Positions 1 through 5,725 of a stretch of 7,153 nt of DNA are shown one piece after another. Source of the DNA: Anaerolineae bacterium. Lineage in GTDB: Bacteria > Chloroflexota > Anaerolineae > Anaerolineales > E44-bin32. The notes under the pieces are model-generated. The model was not told the origin of the DNA. It ran no database searches and was given only the letters and a program-made list of their open reading frames with translations. The stretch spans positions 1 to 7,153 of the forward strand of contig JAUVOZ010000101.1 in NCBI GenBank assembly GCA_030598885.1, in the 5' to 3' direction. The position numbers and the translations under genes are program-made. Numbering within the stretch: position 1 is the first letter of the stretch; the number at the start of each line of letters is the position of its first letter.

Positions 1-1257
1 CTTGCAGCTGATCATCAAAGCGGAGAGCAACTTTACGTTGCTACCATCGAAGGACTTTATGGTTCAAATGATGCTGGCGAAAGCTGGCAGCTCATTACAG
101 AACACACTTGCACCAGTCTGGAGATTGCCTCGGATGATGGCAATATTGCATACTGTGCTACCGAGGGTGAATTATTAATCACAACGAATGGTGGGGGAAA
201 CTGGACCCAACATAGAGAGGAATTTTTCGGTGGTGAAAATAACGTAATAACAGTATCCCCCCACGATGCTGACGTTCTCATCTTCGGAGGGCGAGGTGTC
301 TATATTTCCAAAGACGCAGGAACCTCTTGGACCGAACGTAACAGCGGTCTGGGCGCAGGTCGTCTGGAGCTCCAACTAGATCCGGTAAACAACACTTATC
401 TCTACCTTTTAGAACAAGAAGTGAGAGGTAGCCAACCCTTACATATCTCCACTGATGGCGGTCAAAGCTGGGAATTAATCGATGACGATGGAATGGATCT
501 TGCTTTCGACGCTGCAGGAGAGATCATATACCGTCAGGAACACGGAGCACTATTGCGATCTCAGGATGGGAATCAAAGCTGGGAAAGGCTGGATTTACCC
601 TTAGATCTGGATTTACCCTTAGATGCCGAGTTTGGGGCGATAGCTGCCCACCCCAAACAGTCTCAAACTATTTATATCTCGTATTGTCGAGATTATCCCC
701 CACATATTTATTTTTCTAAAGATGGTGGAGATTCCTGGGAAAGCGCTATCGGGATGGAAAGCATCTGTGATGGAAGGCTGTATTTCGACCACGACCAGGG
801 GCATGTGGTATACGCAATTGGAGATGGTGATACATTCCGATCAGAAGACGGGGGGGAGATCTGGCAGAGATGTGAAGAAAGGACAGGAGAATGGCACTCC
901 CGCAGTGCATCACGCATGGTCGTCGATCCGTGGGACAGCGACCGGCTGATCCTGGCGACGCGCGGAGGGGGCATCCTGATCAACCGAGAAGGCTGCCAAA
1001 GCTGGGAGCATAGCAACACAGGCCTAGGTAACCACTTCGTTAATACAGTAGCCATAGACCATGAAAACCCGTGGATAATTTATGCCGGCACCGACAGCGG
1101 TGTCTATATCTCCTTCGATAGCGGCGAGACCTGGGGGGAAGCAAGCAGTGGATTATTGGGGGCGTTGGTTGTGTACTCCATCGTCGTGGATCCGGAAGAT
1201 CCATCGAATGTATACGCAGCAACTCCGTACGGCGTCTTCAAACTGGAGGGTCGATGA
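1..1257 (+). CDS. Asp-box (BNR/sortilin-like) beta-propeller protein, 5' end missing
   Basis: The frame is open from the first base of the window, so the gene starts upstream; 418 residues are visible. A GTG at 421 is inside the repeat array and is not the real start. Nine Asp-boxes (S/T-x-D-x-G-x-x-W) can be read: SNDAGESW (64-87), TTNGGGNW (181-204), SKDAGTSW (307-330), STDGGQSW (448-471), SQDGNQSW (559-582), SKDGGDSW (715-738), SEDGGEIW (841-864), NREGCQSW (982-1005) and SFDSGETW (1111-1134), 37-52 residues apart. Between them lie the hydrophobic strand pattern and phrases such as AIDHENPWIIYAGT. This is typical of six- to ten-bladed propellers of the sialidase/Vps10/Ycf48 group, which mostly bind proteins or glycans. 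No sialidase catalytic set can be identified, so enzymatic activity is not claimed. The N-terminus is outside the window, so secretion or a fused domain cannot be judged. The stop overlaps the ATPase start. Confidence 0.9.
   Translation, partial: LAADHQSGEQLYVATIEGLYGSNDAGESWQLITEHTCTSLEIASDDGNIAYCATEGELLITTNGGGNWTQHREEFFGGENNVITVSPHDADVLIFGGRGVYISKDAGTSWTERNSGLGAGRLELQLDPVNNTYLYLLEQEVRGSQPLHISTDGGQSWELIDDDGMDLAFDAAGEIIYRQEHGALLRSQDGNQSWERLDLPLDLDLPLDAEFGAIAAHPKQSQTIYISYCRDYPPHIYFSKDGGDSWESAIGMESICDGRLYFDHDQGHVVYAIGDGDTFRSEDGGEIWQRCEERTGEWHSRSASRMVVDPWDSDRLILATRGGGILINREGCQSWEHSNTGLGNHFVNTVAIDHENPWIIYAGTDSGVYISFDSGETWGEASSGLLGALVVYSIVVDPEDPSNVYAATPYGVFKLEGR
589..624 (+). repeat. Perfect 18-bp tandem duplication inside the propeller gene
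   Basis: Bases 589-606 and 607-624 are identical (ctggatttacccttagat). The duplication is in frame and encodes LDLPLD twice in a row, just after the fifth Asp-box. It explains why the distance from the fifth to the sixth Asp-box (52 residues) is the longest in the array. Confidence 0.95.
1245..1250 (+). promoter_or_regulatory. Ribosome binding site of the ATPase gene, inside the propeller gene
   Basis: GGAGGG lies 3 bases before the ATG at 1254 and within the last codons of the propeller gene. Together with the ATGA overlap it supports translational coupling and the chosen ATPase start. Confidence 0.65.
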
Positions 1258-2549
1258 CCACCAACCCTTTCACCTTCGGCAACCCGATCCGCGATCCATC
1301 GCGCTTCTACGGACGCAAGGGCGACATCCGCCAGATCGTCAACCGACTGCTTTCCAGCGCTCACGAGAGCACTTCCATCGTTGGTGAAAGACGCATCGGT
1401 AAGACCTCGCTCCTTTGCCACCTCTCTAACCCGGTTGCCGCGGCTGGATTGGGACTTACCGAAGACAAATACTGTCTGGTGTATATCGACTTCCAGGGCT
1501 TGACCGATATCACTCCCCAGCGATTCTGGCAGCGTGTCTTGCACAAAATGTCGCGTGCGATCTGCGATCAAAGTTTAATTCCAACCATCGACGGGCTTCG
1601 CAAACGCGAATCCTTTGACCTTTTCGACCTGGAGGATTTGCTTGAGACGATCAACCAACGAGGCTTAAATATCGTCCTCTTCATGGACGAATTTGAGTAT
1701 GTCACCCAAAATCCTAACTTCGGTGCTGATTTCTTTGGGGGGTTAAGATCTCTAGCCATCCATTATGGTTTGGCACTTGTCACGGCGACGCGCCGTGAAT
1801 TGGTTGATCTTTGCCATTCTGACGAAATCAAGGGGTCGCCATTCTTCAATATCTTCGCCAATGTGGTGCTGAAGCCATTTATGATGGCAGATGTGAATGA
1901 TTTGATTGATGGCTATGTTGAGGGACAGCTGTTCGCTTTCACACCCGATGAGAAAGCATTCGTCCTCCGGCTGGGAGGTGGACATCCGTTCTTTGTACAG
2001 ATGGCCGGCTACTACATCGTTGAAGGGAAGATGCAAGGTCTCAGAGGTGACCCGCTTGTTGCTCAGGTTACAGCCGAATTTGATCAGCAGGCTAGGACTC
2101 ATTTTGATTATTATTGGACTCATTGCTCAGAGAGCGAAAAGATCACCCTCCTGTCAATCCTGGCCCTAAGCCGGCAAAAACCGTCTAAGAAAACGACACC
2201 CAATATCGACAACCTATCACAACTGCATCCTCGTGTCCGACTTGACGTTCCACCTCTTCTCCGACGAGGTCTTGTGCTTGAAGTCGACGGGAACTATGCA
2301 TTGCTTTCACACAGTCTGGAGCGTTGGATCGCCCGCGAGATTACATCTGCACCAGATGAACAGGAATCCCGAAAGAGTGTTGAGGATTGGCTCTCCGGAG
2401 GAGGAAGGGAGAATCTCGAACCAGTTAGTGGTGTTTTGCCCAAGTTCAAGAAGAAGTACTGGCCTATCGTCGGAACCATCCTTAAAGAGATGTCGTTTGA
2501 AGTCATGGGCGCAGCGGCGCTCGAATTAATTGTAAAAACCATGATCTGA
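1254..2549 (+). CDS. AAA+/STAND-type P-loop ATPase with C-terminal winged helix
   Basis: The protein has 431 residues. It opens with NPFTFGNP and FYGR (residues 4-21), the box that precedes the P-loop in Orc/Cdc6-like, ATPase_2 and STAND ATPases. Walker A is GERRIGKTS (44-52), Walker B is NIVLFMDEFE (139-148), with D145 and E146 as metal-binding and catalytic acids, and a sensor-1-like TATR follows at 177-180. GSPFFNIF (195-201) and GGHPFF (242-247) are typical of this family's lid region. A winged-helix segment is likely near 330-362 (PPLLRRGLVLEVDGNYALLS). The last 50 residues are a linker and a basic/amphipathic tail (KFKKKYWPIVG). Such ATPases act as nucleotide-driven switches in signalling, defence or DNA transactions; the substrate here is unknown. 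ATG 1254 overlaps the propeller stop by four bases, so the two proteins are probably made together. There is no WD40, TPR or propeller sensor on this chain, unlike many STAND proteins. ATPase fold is certain; function is not. Confidence 0.9.
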   Translation: MTTNPFTFGNPIRDPSRFYGRKGDIRQIVNRLLSSAHESTSIVGERRIGKTSLLCHLSNPVAAAGLGLTEDKYCLVYIDFQGLTDITPQRFWQRVLHKMSRAICDQSLIPTIDGLRKRESFDLFDLEDLLETINQRGLNIVLFMDEFEYVTQNPNFGADFFGGLRSLAIHYGLALVTATRRELVDLCHSDEIKGSPFFNIFANVVLKPFMMADVNDLIDGYVEGQLFAFTPDEKAFVLRLGGGHPFFVQMAGYYIVEGKMQGLRGDPLVAQVTAEFDQQARTHFDYYWTHCSESEKITLLSILALSRQKPSKKTTPNIDNLSQLHPRVRLDVPPLLRRGLVLEVDGNYALLSHSLERWIAREITSAPDEQESRKSVEDWLSGGGRENLEPVSGVLPKFKKKYWPIVGTILKEMSFEVMGAAALELIVKTMI

Positions 2550-2557
2550 CGTCATAC

Positions 2558-2573
2558 TCATCGTCATGGATGA
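2558..2573. repeat. Small inverted repeat after the ATPase gene
   Basis: TCATC and GATGA are separated by six bases, 8 bases after the ATPase stop. There is no T-run after it, so it is not a convincing intrinsic terminator. The rest of the 180-bp gap to the recombinase is pyrimidine-rich and holds no gene I can support. Confidence 0.3.
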
Positions 2574-2652
2574 TGCCCACGTAATTTCCTGATTCCACTC
2601 TCCGCCCCCAAAGACCATAGCACATCCTCATTATTCTCTCCCCATTACCCAT

Positions 2653-2681
2653 TTGACTTTTCTTCCATCCGAGGCTAGGAT
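2653..2681 (+). promoter_or_regulatory. Candidate sigma-70-type promoter for the recombinase-like gene
   Basis: TTGACT (2653-2658) and TAGGAT (2676-2681) are separated by exactly 17 bases, matching five and four of six consensus positions. Transcription would start near 2688, about 40 bases before the recombinase ATG. It suggests that this gene can be expressed apart from the propeller/ATPase pair. Confidence 0.45.
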
Positions 2682-2719
2682 GTCCGGCGGGTTATTTGGC
2701 TATGCGCAGGATTGTGTCC

Positions 2720-2725
2720 GGAGGA
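2720..2725 (+). promoter_or_regulatory. Ribosome binding site that selects the recombinase start
   Basis: GGAGGA lies four bases before the ATG at 2730. It favours this ATG over the in-frame TTG at 2712, which has no such site in front of it and would place the Shine-Dalgarno sequence inside the coding region. Confidence 0.7.
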
Positions 2726-2729
2726 ATGG

Positions 2730-3695
2730 ATGACTGAGTCGTTTGATGATCTCCCCCTCTTCTCTCTGATAGCAAGCAATCTCGAAAATGAGGTTGAAAC
2801 CGCCAGCCGGGTGCGACCAGACAGCAGCCTGAGCGCCACCTTCAACGCCTGGGGGGAAGCACTTGAGGTTGATGGTCGCTCAATCCACACTGTGAAAGCA
2901 TTCACCGGCGATATGCGACTTGTTGGTAAATTCGTCGGCGCCGGAACAGCTATCGTCGCCATCGGCACACATGATTTGAAGAACTTCCTCGATTGGATGT
3001 TAAACAAACGCAACGTGCATTGCAGCCCAAAAACCTATGCCCGACGAATAACCTCCATCAAGGCTTTCTTCCGTTGGCTGGTTGAGACTGGCGTCTTGGC
3101 CGAGAATCCAGCCGCTCCTATACCGCAACAGACAGTCCTCAGCCCTCTTCCGGTAGTCCTCTCCCCCGATGAATTGGAGGCTGTCCTTCAGGCTGCAGAT
3201 GCCCTCCGTCACGCAGATCGAGCTGACGCTCGACCTTACACCCTCGTCAGCCTACTGCTTCATACCGGGATTAAGAAGGGTGAATGTTTGAATATCCACT
3301 TAAACCACATCGACCTAAACTCGGTCGATGGACCGATCCTTTTCGTTCGCTATGGCGAGGTTCAAAAACGCTACAAAGAGCGTAAAATTCTGCTCCCTGC
3401 CACATGGATCCCTGCCTATCGTGCATATTTAGCTGCGTATCAACCTCGCGAACGCCTTTTCCCCTGGTCTCCCAGACGGCTTGAGTACCTGCTTGAGGAT
3501 ATCGGTGAGGTTGTTGGGCTCGATAAACACCTCTCCTTCGATATGTGCCGTTGGACTTCAGCGTTGAGAGATTACCAGGCTGGGATGGATAAGGATAAGA
3601 TCCGCCAGAAGCTTGGGATCTCTAAAATTCAATGGCGTGAAGTGGGGAACAAACTTCACCGGTTAGCCGCTATCGAGGGTTGGACCACATCCTAA
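2730..3695 (+). CDS. Tyrosine recombinase-fold (Xer/integrase-like) protein with degenerate active site
   Basis: The protein has 321 residues from ATG 2730, close to XerC/XerD length (about 300). Residues 35-130 match the helical N-terminal core-binding domain (SPKTYARRITSIKAFFRWLVE, broken here as SPKTYARR..IKAFFRWL, then ENPA). Residues 145-315 follow the catalytic domain. Box I reads LLLHTGIKKGE (175-185), where the catalytic Arg of TGLR is Lys182. The beta-hairpin Lys is kept (YKER, K216). Box II reads DMCRWT (271-276): its first His is Asp271, while Arg274 is kept. LGH becomes LGI (295-297), and the position of the nucleophilic Tyr aligns with Gly306; no Tyr follows. Four of six catalytic residues are therefore lost while the reading frame and fold are intact, which suggests a DNA-binding or architectural protein rather than an active recombinase. 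It lies 180 bp after the ATPase and converges with the DUF47 gene. Fold is confident; loss of activity is inferred from alignment by eye. Confidence 0.88.
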   Translation: MTESFDDLPLFSLIASNLENEVETASRVRPDSSLSATFNAWGEALEVDGRSIHTVKAFTGDMRLVGKFVGAGTAIVAIGTHDLKNFLDWMLNKRNVHCSPKTYARRITSIKAFFRWLVETGVLAENPAAPIPQQTVLSPLPVVLSPDELEAVLQAADALRHADRADARPYTLVSLLLHTGIKKGECLNIHLNHIDLNSVDGPILFVRYGEVQKRYKERKILLPATWIPAYRAYLAAYQPRERLFPWSPRRLEYLLEDIGEVVGLDKHLSFDMCRWTSALRDYQAGMDKDKIRQKLGISKIQWREVGNKLHRLAAIEGWTTS

Positions 3696-3775
3696 GAAGA
3701 GATTTAATCCTCCACCCTATCCCATAGATCATTAGTGATGCTACCTAGGTGTATGAGCTCGTGCACTTGCTTCCA

Positions 3776-3814
3776 TTTTTGAGCACGCCGTGCTTCTCAG
3801 AAAAAACCCGGCGT
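3776..3814. repeat. Nested inverted repeats in the convergent intergenic region
   Basis: AGCAC-gcc-GTGCT (3782-3794) forms a short hairpin flanked by T5 and A6, and the flanks can extend the pairing (TTTTTGAG with CTCAGAAA). An alternative pairing joins ACGCCG (3785-3790) with CGGCGT (3809-3814), followed by ATTTAG. It sits between two converging genes, where a two-way terminator is expected. However, the T-run is on the 5' side on either strand, so it is not a classical intrinsic terminator. The remaining part of the 160-bp gap shows nothing else. Confidence 0.4.
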
Positions 3815-3855
3815 ATTTAGATCTATCGTTGAGGGAAGTTGTCTAACGTAGGGGG

Positions 3856-4476
3856 TTACATTTTCTTGACTACGATGTCCCCGATGACATTCGCCGCTGC
3901 GTCGCCGCGATCGGCTGCATTCGAGAGGTGTCGGTAGATCTCGCGCAGCTTCAGCATTTCCACTACGTGGTCGATGTCACGCGGCATCTGGAAGAGATTG
4001 GCGATTGCCTCCCGATAGACAGTCTCCATCCGGTTTTCCAACGCCTTGGCCCGCACTGAATGGTCGGTTGCCACGTTGGGGTGATCTTCAAGTCGAATGA
4101 CCCCCATGTAGATCTCACGGGCTGCATCGGTGAGCAGCGAGACCATTCGCTCAATATATGCATTAGGCTTGACGTCCAGCAGGTACATTTCCTCCACAGT
4201 AGACTCGGCGTAGTCCAATACATCATCGATCGTCAGTGATAGGGCGAAGATGTCCTCGCGATCAATCGGGGTGACGAATGTACGGTTCAATTCATCGATC
4301 AAGATGCGCCGAACCTCATCCGCTTCTTTCTCGATCTGGGTGACCTGCTGAGCAACCTCCTCGCTGGGTTCCTTGACGTACTCAAGCAAAGCTTGCATGC
4401 CTTCGACCGTGAACTCCGCTTGCTTGACAAGCAACTCAAGAAATCGATTGGGCTTCTTACGGGAAAATATACTCAT
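3856..4476 (-). CDS. DUF47 (PhoU-like) family protein, Pit-type phosphate transport accessory
   Basis: The 206-residue length is usual for this family (TIGR00153/DUF47). The protein should be an all-helical cytoplasmic bundle. Visible signature segments are EKEADEVRRILIDELNR (49-65), TFVTPIDREDIFALS followed by IDDVLDYAE (66-91), and KLREIYRHLSNAADRGDAAA (176-195), the last being the acidic/Asp-rich repeat that binds metal in PhoU-like proteins. Members are usually encoded next to a low-affinity Pit phosphate or sulfate transporter and are thought to modulate it. No pit gene adjoins here: the upstream neighbour is divergent era and the downstream neighbour is the convergent recombinase. The start ATG is preceded by AAAGGA (complement of 4486-4491) nine bases away. 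The gene seems monocistronic within this window. Family assignment is firm; the transport role is from the family only. Confidence 0.93.
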   Translation of the reverse strand: MSIFSRKKPNRFLELLVKQAEFTVEGMQALLEYVKEPSEEVAQQVTQIEKEADEVRRILIDELNRTFVTPIDREDIFALSLTIDDVLDYAESTVEEMYLLDVKPNAYIERMVSLLTDAAREIYMGVIRLEDHPNVATDHSVRAKALENRMETVYREAIANLFQMPRDIDHVVEMLKLREIYRHLSNAADRGDAAANVIGDIVVKKM

Positions 4477-4485
4477 CAGCTATAG

Positions 4486-4491
4486 TCCTTT
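4486..4491 (-). promoter_or_regulatory. Ribosome binding site of the DUF47 gene
   Basis: The minus strand reads AAAGGA nine bases before the ATG at 4476, supporting that start. Confidence 0.6.
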
Positions 4492-4620
4492 TCTCTACAA
4501 CCCACATCGTCGATTTTGGTTCCAACGCCCAGGATCTACACAATCTTAACCGCTTACTTTCCCTCCCCATTTGGCGATCGGAGCACCTGATCGACTAGTC
4601 TCTATGTCTGAAAGATGTTT

Positions 4621-4649
4621 TGACCTCCGGTTAGATTATTGGGGGGTCA
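4621..4649. repeat. Inverted repeat TGACCTCC / GGGGGTCA
   Basis: Bases 4621-4628 can pair with 4642-4649 over eight base pairs (one G-T), with a 13-base AT-rich loop. No T-run follows on either strand. It could be an operator or an RNA stem in the leader of either divergent gene. Confidence 0.4.
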
Positions 4650-4706
4650 CTTCAAGCGCTACATATATTATAGCCTTGAAACCCTACCGGTTGTAGAGAT
4701 TAGCTT

Positions 4707-4735
4707 GGTGATAAGTGTGCCTGGCCAACATCACC
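4707..4735. repeat. Inverted repeat GGTGAT / ATCACC upstream of era
   Basis: A perfect six-base inverted repeat with 17 bases between the arms lies directly in front of the TTGACA at 4741. The location would suit a regulator binding site, but the arms are short enough to occur by chance. Confidence 0.3.
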
Positions 4736-4740
4736 CCCGC

Positions 4741-4769
4741 TTGACAGCGCGTGCCCTTGCCACCAAAAT
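4741..4769 (+). promoter_or_regulatory. Candidate promoter of era
   Basis: TTGACA (4741-4746) is a perfect -35 box. At 17 bases lies CAAAAT (4764-4769), four of six to TATAAT. Transcription would begin about at the era ATG (4776), so the message could be leaderless or nearly so. The weakness of the -10 box leaves this uncertain. Confidence 0.35.
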
Positions 4770-4775
4770 AAGGTT

Positions 4776-5705
4776 ATGGAAATTACAGACATACCCGAAG
4801 GACACCGTTCGGGCTTCGTCGCCATCGCTGGCCGACCGAATGTCGGCAAATCGACTCTGATCAACGCCTTTCTAGGGCAGCCCGTGGCTGCGGTCTCCCC
4901 GCGTCCGCAGACTACTCGCCATCGACAGTTGGGGATCTTAACCCTTCCCACCACCCAGGCGATCTTCATCGACACACCAGGTATCCACAAACCCCGTCAT
5001 AAATTAGGCGAGCAGATGAACGCTAATGCCCTCGAAGTGCTGGAGGATGCTGACCTGCTGCTGGTTATGTTCGATCTGAGCAGGTTCCCGACCGAGGACG
5101 ATCAGCGAGTGGCTGATAGGATCAAGGCACTCAACCCCAGCCCACCAACCTTGGTGGTATTAAATAAAATCGATCTAGTTCCACCAGACGAGCTCATCAA
5201 CCGCCAGGCAGCATTTAAAACATTACTGCCAGATATAGAAATGTACGCCATCTCCAGCACTCGGGGGGATAATCGAGATCAATTGCTGCAGCACATCCTC
5301 AAACAACTCCCCTCCGGACCACGCTACTACCCGGAAGAAGAGGTCACCGACACTTACCAACGCGACATCGCAGCTGACTTGATCCGTGCTGCCGGTCTGA
5401 AACTGCTGCGAGATGAAGTACCCCACTGCATCGCTATTCGCATCGACGAGTACAAGGAACGCAACCAACAAGGCGCATATATTGCCGCCACCCTGTTCGT
5501 CGAGCGTGAATCGCAGAAAGGTATCGTAATCGGCAAGGGCGGCAGTATGCTACGGAAGATCGGCACAATGGCCCGCCAAGATATTGAGGCTATGTCCGGT
5601 CGTAAAGTGTATCTGGAGCTTCGGGTTAAAGTACTCTCAGGGTGGCGCAATGATGAAAGAGCACTTAAACGCATGGGATTCAGCGGAACTGGGCGATACC
5701 ACTAA
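4776..5705 (+). CDS. era: GTPase Era, 30S ribosomal subunit assembly factor
   Basis: The protein has 309 residues, normal for Era (about 300). It binds GTP and 16S rRNA near the anti-Shine-Dalgarno end and helps late maturation of the 30S subunit, at the inner face of the membrane or in the cytoplasm. The N-terminal GTPase domain shows G1 GRPNVGKS (19-26), G2 PQTTRHR (44-50), G3 DTPGIHKPRHKLGEQMN (66-82), G4 NKID (130-133) and a G5-like SSTRG (160-164, usually SA.xG). The C-terminal KH domain has GIVIGKGGSMLRKIG (249-263) with its RNA-binding GxxG loop (GKGG) and ends with the usual VKVLSGWRND and LKRMGF. The ATG start keeps the normal short lead before the P-loop. Only a weak AAGG lies before it. 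The DNA methyltransferase follows after 20 bases, so the two are probably co-transcribed. Confidence 0.98.
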   Translation: MEITDIPEGHRSGFVAIAGRPNVGKSTLINAFLGQPVAAVSPRPQTTRHRQLGILTLPTTQAIFIDTPGIHKPRHKLGEQMNANALEVLEDADLLLVMFDLSRFPTEDDQRVADRIKALNPSPPTLVVLNKIDLVPPDELINRQAAFKTLLPDIEMYAISSTRGDNRDQLLQHILKQLPSGPRYYPEEEVTDTYQRDIAADLIRAAGLKLLRDEVPHCIAIRIDEYKERNQQGAYIAATLFVERESQKGIVIGKGGSMLRKIGTMARQDIEAMSGRKVYLELRVKVLSGWRNDERALKRMGFSGTGRYH

Positions 5706-5710
5706 CCGAA

Positions 5711-5715
5711 GGGAG
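5711..5715 (+). promoter_or_regulatory. Ribosome binding site of the methyltransferase gene
   Basis: GGGAG lies ten bases before the ATG at 5726, in the 20-base gap after era. It supports the chosen start and translation from a shared transcript. Confidence 0.55.
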
Positions 5716-5725
5716 CCAAAGATCC

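Larger units (their letters stand above)
4477..4775. other. Divergent intergenic region between DUF47 gene and era
   Basis: These 299 bases hold no gene that I can support. A 73-codon open frame from 4639 runs into era in another frame and has no protein-like features. The region holds the DUF47 ribosome binding site, two inverted repeats (4621-4649 and 4707-4735), a perfect TATAAT on the minus strand (complement of 4667-4672) without a good -35 box, and a plus-strand TTGACA at 4741. Confidence 0.7.

Noticed and set aside
421..423. GTG at 421 as the start of the propeller gene
   Set aside because: The same frame is open to base 1 and carries three further Asp-boxes before this codon, so the gene begins outside the window.
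1104..1571. A 155-codon open frame on the minus strand
   Set aside because: It lies antisense across the end of the propeller gene and the start of the ATPase, both of which have clear motifs; its translation shows no recognisable domain.
2712..2729. TTG at 2712 as start of the recombinase-like gene
   Set aside because: GGAGGA at 2720-2725 is placed correctly for the ATG at 2730 and would be inside the coding sequence if TTG were used.
2730..3695. The recombinase as evidence for an integrated element with attachment sites
   Set aside because: No tRNA gene, no direct repeats flanking the region and no active-site tyrosine were found, so integration activity is not supported.
4664..4672. TATATT/TATTAT (plus) and TATAAT (minus) as -10 boxes
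   Set aside because: No acceptable -35 box is found at 16-18 bases on either strand; the AT-rich stretch can give such matches by chance.
4639..4860. Short open frame upstream of and into era
   Set aside because: No motif or convincing ribosome binding site, and it overlaps the GTPase P-loop region in another frame.
5354..5674. A 106-codon open frame on the minus strand
   Set aside because: It is fully antisense to the KH half of era, and its Arg/Ser-rich translation is typical of a shadow frame.
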